The notes under the pieces: generated by a model
What the model was told of the DNA's origin: nothing
The model's database searches: none
Seen by the model: the letters and a program-made list of their open reading frames with translations, nothing else
In this document: piece after piece, positions 31,921 through 34,599 of the stretch
Layout: each line of letters begins with the position of its first letter
Numbering within the stretch: the first letter of the stretch is position 1
Position numbers and translations under genes: made by a program
Origin: a virus
DNA length: 34,599 nucleotides
Strand: one strand, 5' to 3'
IMG/VR virus record: IMGVR_UViG_3300050821_023958
Coordinates: 1 to 34,599 of that record

Positions 31921-31962
31921 CATAGCATAGCCCGCGTGCACGTGCATATGCACGTGCACGCG
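31921..31962 (-). promoter_or_regulatory. Leftward late promoter with 30-bp nested palindrome (copy 2)
   Basis: Bases 31933-31962 form a perfect 30-bp palindrome. Its inner 22 bases (31937-31958) equal those at 9937-9958: TGCACGTGCA twice around TA. TATGCT (read leftward, 31929-31924) lies 7 bases after the 22-bp core and fits a -10 box, close to the 6 bases seen at copy 1. It precedes the 322-residue gene and should drive the main late operon. Confidence 0.72.
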
Positions 31963-32294
31963 CTAGAGTTTTCTGGCGAGGCCGGGCGTAATGGGCTGGC
32001 TACCCCTGCCGGCAAGTACGCCCGGCCTCGCCGCAGAAACGCCCGGCGGCCGGGGGGCAGCAGACCACCCCCGGCCGCCGGCGTATTATCGGGGGCGTCG
32101 GACCGCGGGACGACATAAAAAACAGCCTGCGGTGGTGGTGCCGGCGGGAAACCGCGCCCCGCGAGAGGCCCCCTGTTTCCCAGAGGGCCTCTCGTCGTCC
32201 GGCCGTCCCGTTTCCACAGGCCCCCACTGGTGCCCGTCCGGGCTCACCGGCACGTTACTACTATTGCTAGGGTAGTAACTACCGGAGAGAGGGG
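31963..32294. other. 332-base non-coding region with three strong hairpins
   Basis: No convincing gene is present. Hairpin A: a 16-bp perfect inverted repeat, GGCGAGGCCGGGCGTA (31975-31990) with 32017-32032, loop 26 bases. Hairpin B: a 14-bp perfect repeat (32043-32056 with 32068-32081), loop 11. Hairpin C: 10 paired bases plus two more after one mismatch (32162-32174 with 32182-32194), loop 7. An A-run (32117-32122) lies between B and C. The region separates the leftward late promoter from the rightward regulator. It could be a structured RNA, an origin, a packaging site or a set of terminators. Confidence 0.7.
32254..32283. promoter_or_regulatory. Operator-like repeats upstream of the RHH-like gene
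   Basis: GTTACTAC (32254-32261) and GTAGTAAC (32272-32279) form an 8-bp inverted repeat with 10-base spacing. GGTAGT-A-ACTACC (32271-32283) is a second, overlapping palindrome. TACTAT (32259-32264) could be a rightward -10 box. The cluster ends 11 bases before ATG 32295, so it suits autoregulation by the gene that follows. Confidence 0.62.
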
Positions 32295-32717
32295 ATGGCA
32301 GGCATGAGGGCGGCTACTTCTAACAGGAACACCACCCGCGTGGTCGGCTGGCATCCAAGGTCAGCCCGTCTCGTGGAGTGGCTGGCCGCGGAGGTTGAGC
32401 GCCGCGGCGGCGGCCGGGGAGTCCAGAGCGACATCCTCGACGAGGCACTCATCGACCTCGCAGCCAAGTACGGCGGGCCCGTAGCACCGAAGCACCCCCG
32501 GCGCCTGCGGACGGTGCCCGCCAGGAAGATCACCGTCGAACTGACACGAGAGCAAGCTGAGGCGCTGCGCCTGGCCGCCGACTACATCCTGTACGGAGAC
32601 GAGAGCCCCACAACGTTCGGCTGGTCGCCGGGCACCGTGAAAGCGCTGCAGAACGCACACGACATCCTGGGCGGGAAGGTCTCTCCGCCCGCGCCAGGCA
32701 GGACGGAGGCAAGCTGA
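32295..32717 (+). CDS. Putative ribbon-helix-helix regulator
   Basis: This 140-residue protein has an N-terminal segment resembling a ribbon-helix-helix fold, with a short strand then two helices (RLVEWLAAEVERRGGGRGVQ, SDILDEALIDLAAKY). A second region follows (KITVELTREQAEALRLAADY), then NAHDILGG. Regulation is inferred, as no exact family was recognised. ATG 32295 has GGAGAGAGGGG directly upstream. The repeat cluster 32254-32283 in front of it would be a natural operator. It is divergent from the late operon and could control the palindromic late promoters too. Confidence 0.65.
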   Translation: MAGMRAATSNRNTTRVVGWHPRSARLVEWLAAEVERRGGGRGVQSDILDEALIDLAAKYGGPVAPKHPRRLRTVPARKITVELTREQAEALRLAADYILYGDESPTTFGWSPGTVKALQNAHDILGGKVSPPAPGRTEAS

Positions 32718-33148
32718 TGCGTTACACGGCATTCGCGGCGTCGGCCGTTAGTTTCGCCGTCATCGCGGCGGTGACCGGTCAGCCGCTGTACCTGATCGGG
32801 ATAGCGTGGGCCGCGATGCTCGGGGTGGCGGACTGGCGGATCCACCAGAAGAGGACCCGCAGTCAGGTGATCCGCAGCGGTGACGGCTCATACAACGTGC
32901 AGGCGGGCCGCGACATCAATCAGTTAGCCGGCGGCTTCCAGGGGAAGCGTCCCCGTGTACCGGTACTCAGTCACCTGGACATGCTCAGCACGGACAGTGT
33001 GCCCGGTCTCTATCGCGTGGACCCGGGCCGCTTCAGCGACCCTGGCAGGCGATGGATCAGCGGCGGGCCATCCGCAGTGCTGGCACCGGGCCGTGGCGTC
33101 CTCGTAGCGGGGCCAGCTGGTGCAGGCGAGGCCGTCCGCGGCGGTTGA
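32717..33148 (+). CDS. Small membrane protein with GDGSYNVQAGRDIN motif, 3' end doubtful
   Basis: This 143-residue frame begins MRYTAFAASAVSFAVIAAVT with two hydrophobic segments (about 4-20 and 24-42). A basic linker and SGDGSYNVQAGRDINQLAG follow, a Gly/Asn motif seen in other phage and defence-related membrane proteins that I cannot assign. From about residue 73 the sequence is Pro/Arg/Gly-rich and runs antisense to the leftward 78-residue gene at 32924-33160, so the natural stop may have been lost or the C-terminal part is not functional. ATG 32717 shares one base with the upstream stop (TGATG). Confidence 0.5.
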   Translation: MRYTAFAASAVSFAVIAAVTGQPLYLIGIAWAAMLGVADWRIHQKRTRSQVIRSGDGSYNVQAGRDINQLAGGFQGKRPRVPVLSHLDMLSTDSVPGLYRVDPGRFSDPGRRWISGGPSAVLAPGRGVLVAGPAGAGEAVRGG

Positions 33149-33160
33149 GGAGCCGCTCAA
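32924..33160 (-). CDS. Small zinc-binding-type phage protein
   Basis: This 78-residue protein contains ARCQHCGWPA and EAARVHAIETGHTVRAEHVQ, the CxxC plus H-x4-TGH pattern of many short actinophage zinc-finger-like proteins, and ends YRYTGTLPLEAAG. It overlaps the HTH gene upstream by 4 bases, matching operon style. The antisense overlap with the 3' part of the 32717 gene (225 bases) is odd, but the zinc-finger pattern favours this strand. Confidence 0.62.
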   Translation of the reverse strand: MSGSSTAADGLACTSWPRYEDATARCQHCGWPAADPSPARVAEAARVHAIETGHTVRAEHVQVTEYRYTGTLPLEAAG

Positions 33161-33435
33161 GCAGGCTCACCCTTCCGGTGGCCGCCGAGCCGGGGATGCC
33201 GGCTGAGCCACGCCCTGATGTCGTCCATCCGCTCCGGCAGCCAGCCGGGCAGCGGATGGTCACCGAGGCCGGTCTCAACGTCGGGTTCGGGGAACGGGTC
33301 CGGGGTGCCCTTGAACCGGGCCCGCCACACGTTCACCATCGTGCGTCCAACACCGAGCTGGCGGCCGATGTCTTCCTGGGCCAGGTGACGGACAGGCATG
33401 CCGACAATGTTAACAAGTTCGGCGGGGTCTAGCAT
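33157..33435 (-). CDS. Helix-turn-helix DNA-binding protein
   Basis: This 92-residue protein has a helix-turn-helix at about residues 19-40 (LAQEDIGRQLGVGRTMVNVW) followed by PFPEPD and WLPERMDDIRAWLSRHPRLG. This MerR/excisionase-like layout, with a wing and a DIRAW C-terminal helix, is typical of small phage regulators. ATG 33435 has GAGG 8 bases upstream. GTG 33444 is an alternative. It overlaps the 104-residue gene by 7 bases. Possible targets are int excision or early promoters. Which one is not decided by the sequence. Confidence 0.72.
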   Translation of the reverse strand: MLDPAELVNIVGMPVRHLAQEDIGRQLGVGRTMVNVWRARFKGTPDPFPEPDVETGLGDHPLPGWLPERMDDIRAWLSRHPRLGGHRKGEPA

Positions 33436-33743
33436 CGGAGGCACCTCGTGTCGCGTTCCGCTTTGTGCTCGCCCCGGTCGTGGGCTTGCAGCCGCTCAAC
33501 GCAGGCCAGCGCGGACCCGTTCGCGGTCGCCTCACGCGCTGCGGTCAGCGTGCCGTACCAGTCGGCCTCAAGCCCGGTCGGGACGTGGGTCACCGACCAC
33601 GGGGTACCGCTTATCTCAAGCCGCTCATACGTCCAGGTGCCGTCTTTCGATGCGGCGGCCCAGGTCTCCACCCGGCGACCACGGAACGACGGGTAGCGGG
33701 CGGTGATGTCAACTGGGGTCAGGGTGCGTCGCGGCTTCGGCAT
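33429..33743 (-). CDS. Hypothetical phage protein
   Basis: This 104-residue basic protein begins MPKPRRTLTPVDITARYPSF. A beta-rich middle (RRVETWAAASKDGTWTYERL, GTPWSVTHVPTGLEADWYGT) is followed by a helix (TAAREATANGSALACVERLQ) and a Cys-ending tail (RDTRCLRC). No family is recognised. It overlaps both neighbours, so it is co-translated in the leftward operon. Its stop is TAG. Confidence 0.65.
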   Translation of the reverse strand: MPKPRRTLTPVDITARYPSFRGRRVETWAAASKDGTWTYERLEISGTPWSVTHVPTGLEADWYGTLTAAREATANGSALACVERLQAHDRGEHKAERDTRCLRC

Positions 33744-34116
33744 GGCCGATCACCTCCAGTCCGCTCGGCCACCAGCCGAGCACGCCCTCATCGCCGTCGA
33801 ACCGGACCGGCACGTTGTCCCACCGCCAGCCGTGGGCGTGGCAGTTGGCGACGCTGCACGCCTGAATCTCCGCGTCCGTCACCACAGTGCCGAGTTGGGA
33901 CTTCCACCACTTGCGCGGTGCGGCCACCCGCGTGCCGGGCGGGAACTTCTGCTTCGCCTCGGCGAGCCCGTCGAACACGCGGATGATCGTCAGGCCGAGT
34001 TCCTCCTCCATTGCCTGCCGGTGCAGGTCCACGTCTTCGGGCGCGATGCCGCCATCCAGTCGGATGCGGTCCCCGTCCTGGTAGGCGATGACCATCGGGC
34101 CGTCCATCACGTCCAC
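33709..34116 (-). CDS. Hypothetical phage protein
   Basis: This 135-residue mixed alpha/beta protein has DGDRIRLDGGIAPEDVDLHR and a Trp-rich C-terminal half (PRKWWKSQLG, HGWRWDNVPV, GWWPSGLEVIGH). The acidic, aromatic composition resembles unknown early phage proteins. It overlaps the neighbour genes by 10 and 35 bases. No motif is found. Confidence 0.65.
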   Translation of the reverse strand: MDVMDGPMVIAYQDGDRIRLDGGIAPEDVDLHRQAMEEELGLTIIRVFDGLAEAKQKFPPGTRVAAPRKWWKSQLGTVVTDAEIQACSVANCHAHGWRWDNVPVRFDGDEGVLGWWPSGLEVIGHAEAATHPDPS

Positions 34117-34433
34117 CGTTCCTCTCGTGCGAGCCGTTCGCCTTCGGGGCCGAGATCGGCCGGCGAGTCAGCGGTGATCTCGCAGCCGGCCTCGAACTCG
34201 CCGGCGAACGCCTCCGCGAACACCTTGAAGTCACGCAGGGTCTTCGGCGGTTTCCAGCCGAACCGTTCCGGGTGCACCACATCACGGGCCACCTCGGCGC
34301 GGAACGCCATCGGCCCGGTCATGCCCTCACCCCACAGGACTCCCATCCGAACCCCGTCGGCGCTGGTCCAGGCGAACTGGTAGACGCCCAGCGCGGATTC
34401 ATTCGACAGCTTGACGGGCTTGCGGTCAGGCAT
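34107..34433 (-). CDS. Hypothetical phage protein
   Basis: This 108-residue protein begins MPDRKPVKLSNESALGVYQF. It has beta strands (FAWTSADGVRMGVLWGEG) and an acidic helical part (LRDFKVFAEAFAGEFEAG). No family is recognised. It overlaps the partial gene upstream and the 135-residue gene downstream, so the group is one leftward operon. Confidence 0.65.
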   Translation of the reverse strand: MPDRKPVKLSNESALGVYQFAWTSADGVRMGVLWGEGMTGPMAFRAEVARDVVHPERFGWKPPKTLRDFKVFAEAFAGEFEAGCEITADSPADLGPEGERLAREERWT

Positions 34434-34599
34434 CTTCGGTCACCGCCGTCCTGCTCTTGGCACGCCTCGTCCCGGTTACGGTGCCGAGCGCCTCACGGGC
34501 TTCCCGTGCCCGCCTGCGGGCCAGCGCCTCCACGGTGTCCCGCACCTTCACGGGCACCTCAAGGCCGCCGTCCGCGCCGGCGACATCCGTCTTGGACAG
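34426..34599 (-). CDS. Partial basic protein, cut by the window edge
   Basis: The C-terminal 57 codons of a leftward gene, LSKTDVAGADGGLEVPVKVR, then DTVEALARRRAREAREALGT, and a basic end TRRAKSRTAVTEDA. The stop TGA (34428-34426) overlaps the next gene's ATG. The Arg/Ala helix could bind nucleic acid. No family can be assigned from the fragment. Confidence 0.6.
   Translation of the reverse strand: MSKTDVAGADGGLEVPVKVRDTVEALARRRAREAREALGTVTGTRRAKSRTAVTEDA

Noticed and set aside
31991-32275. Open frame of 94 codons in the hairpin region
   Set aside because: Translation is Pro/Arg/Gly-rich noise. It covers hairpins B and C and part of A, and ends in a Leu run next to the operator. No ribosome site.
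33408-33415. TGTTAACA palindrome
   Set aside because: Only 8 bases and within the coding part of the HTH gene; expected by chance.

Overview
The window is a temperate siphovirus, as an integrated prophage or a phage contig, from a high-GC actinobacterium. The evidence for the host type is very GC-rich coding DNA with G/C third positions, frequent GTG and TTG starts, and long chains of ATGA, GTGA, TTGA and TGATG overlaps. The product families are those common in actinobacterial phages. I cannot name a genus. The left edge is exactly the stop codon of the integrase gene. The right edge cuts through a small gene.

Layout. (1) 1-1319, leftward: tyrosine integrase and a small Cys-containing protein. 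(2) 1320-1471: divergent control region with a perfect 14-bp inverted repeat, between the integrase operon and a small XRE-type regulator. (3) 1472-6932, rightward early/accessory operon: regulator, three small unknown proteins, a processive GT2 glycosyltransferase of the Egghead/BRE-3 type, a membrane-anchored GH26 mannanase-like hydrolase, a ParB/Srx-like DGQHRY protein, a frameshifted zinc-ribbon protein and two unknowns. (4) 6894-31885, leftward late operon, in transcription order: capsid-associated protein, maturation protease/scaffold, decoration protein, major capsid protein, a run of head-tail joining and beta-sandwich proteins, head-tail connector, gp10-like protein (frameshifted), tail terminator, major tail protein, tail-assembly chaperone pair, tape measure with a lytic transglycosylase domain, Dit-like protein, Gly-rich tail proteins, fibres and a tail-hub-like protein. 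A second, promoter-proximal block (9889 to 6894) carries a Cys/His-rich protein and more fibre-like proteins. (5) 31963-32294: non-coding DNA with three strong hairpins. (6) 32295-33148, rightward: a ribbon-helix-helix-like regulator and a small membrane protein. (7) 32924-34599, leftward: small proteins including a helix-turn-helix protein.

Most notable signals. The GT2 synthase plus GH26 hydrolase pair looks like a minimal beta-mannan-type exopolysaccharide module carried as phage cargo, analogous to cellulose synthase with its partner endoglucanase. A nested palindrome, a 10-bp palindrome repeated twice around TA, occurs just upstream of both leftward late blocks and next to matching -10 hexamers, suggesting a two-site late-gene switch. 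A single in-frame TAG interrupts a continuous Gly-rich domain in the tail tip. Two more genes (near 6085 and 23696) look frameshifted, so either the phage is decaying or the sequence has indel errors, unless recoding is involved.

No terminase, portal, endolysin or clear holin is visible. The portal and terminase are absent from their usual place upstream of the protease, so they must lie outside the window if the phage is functional. I saw no CRISPR array, tRNA or rRNA.
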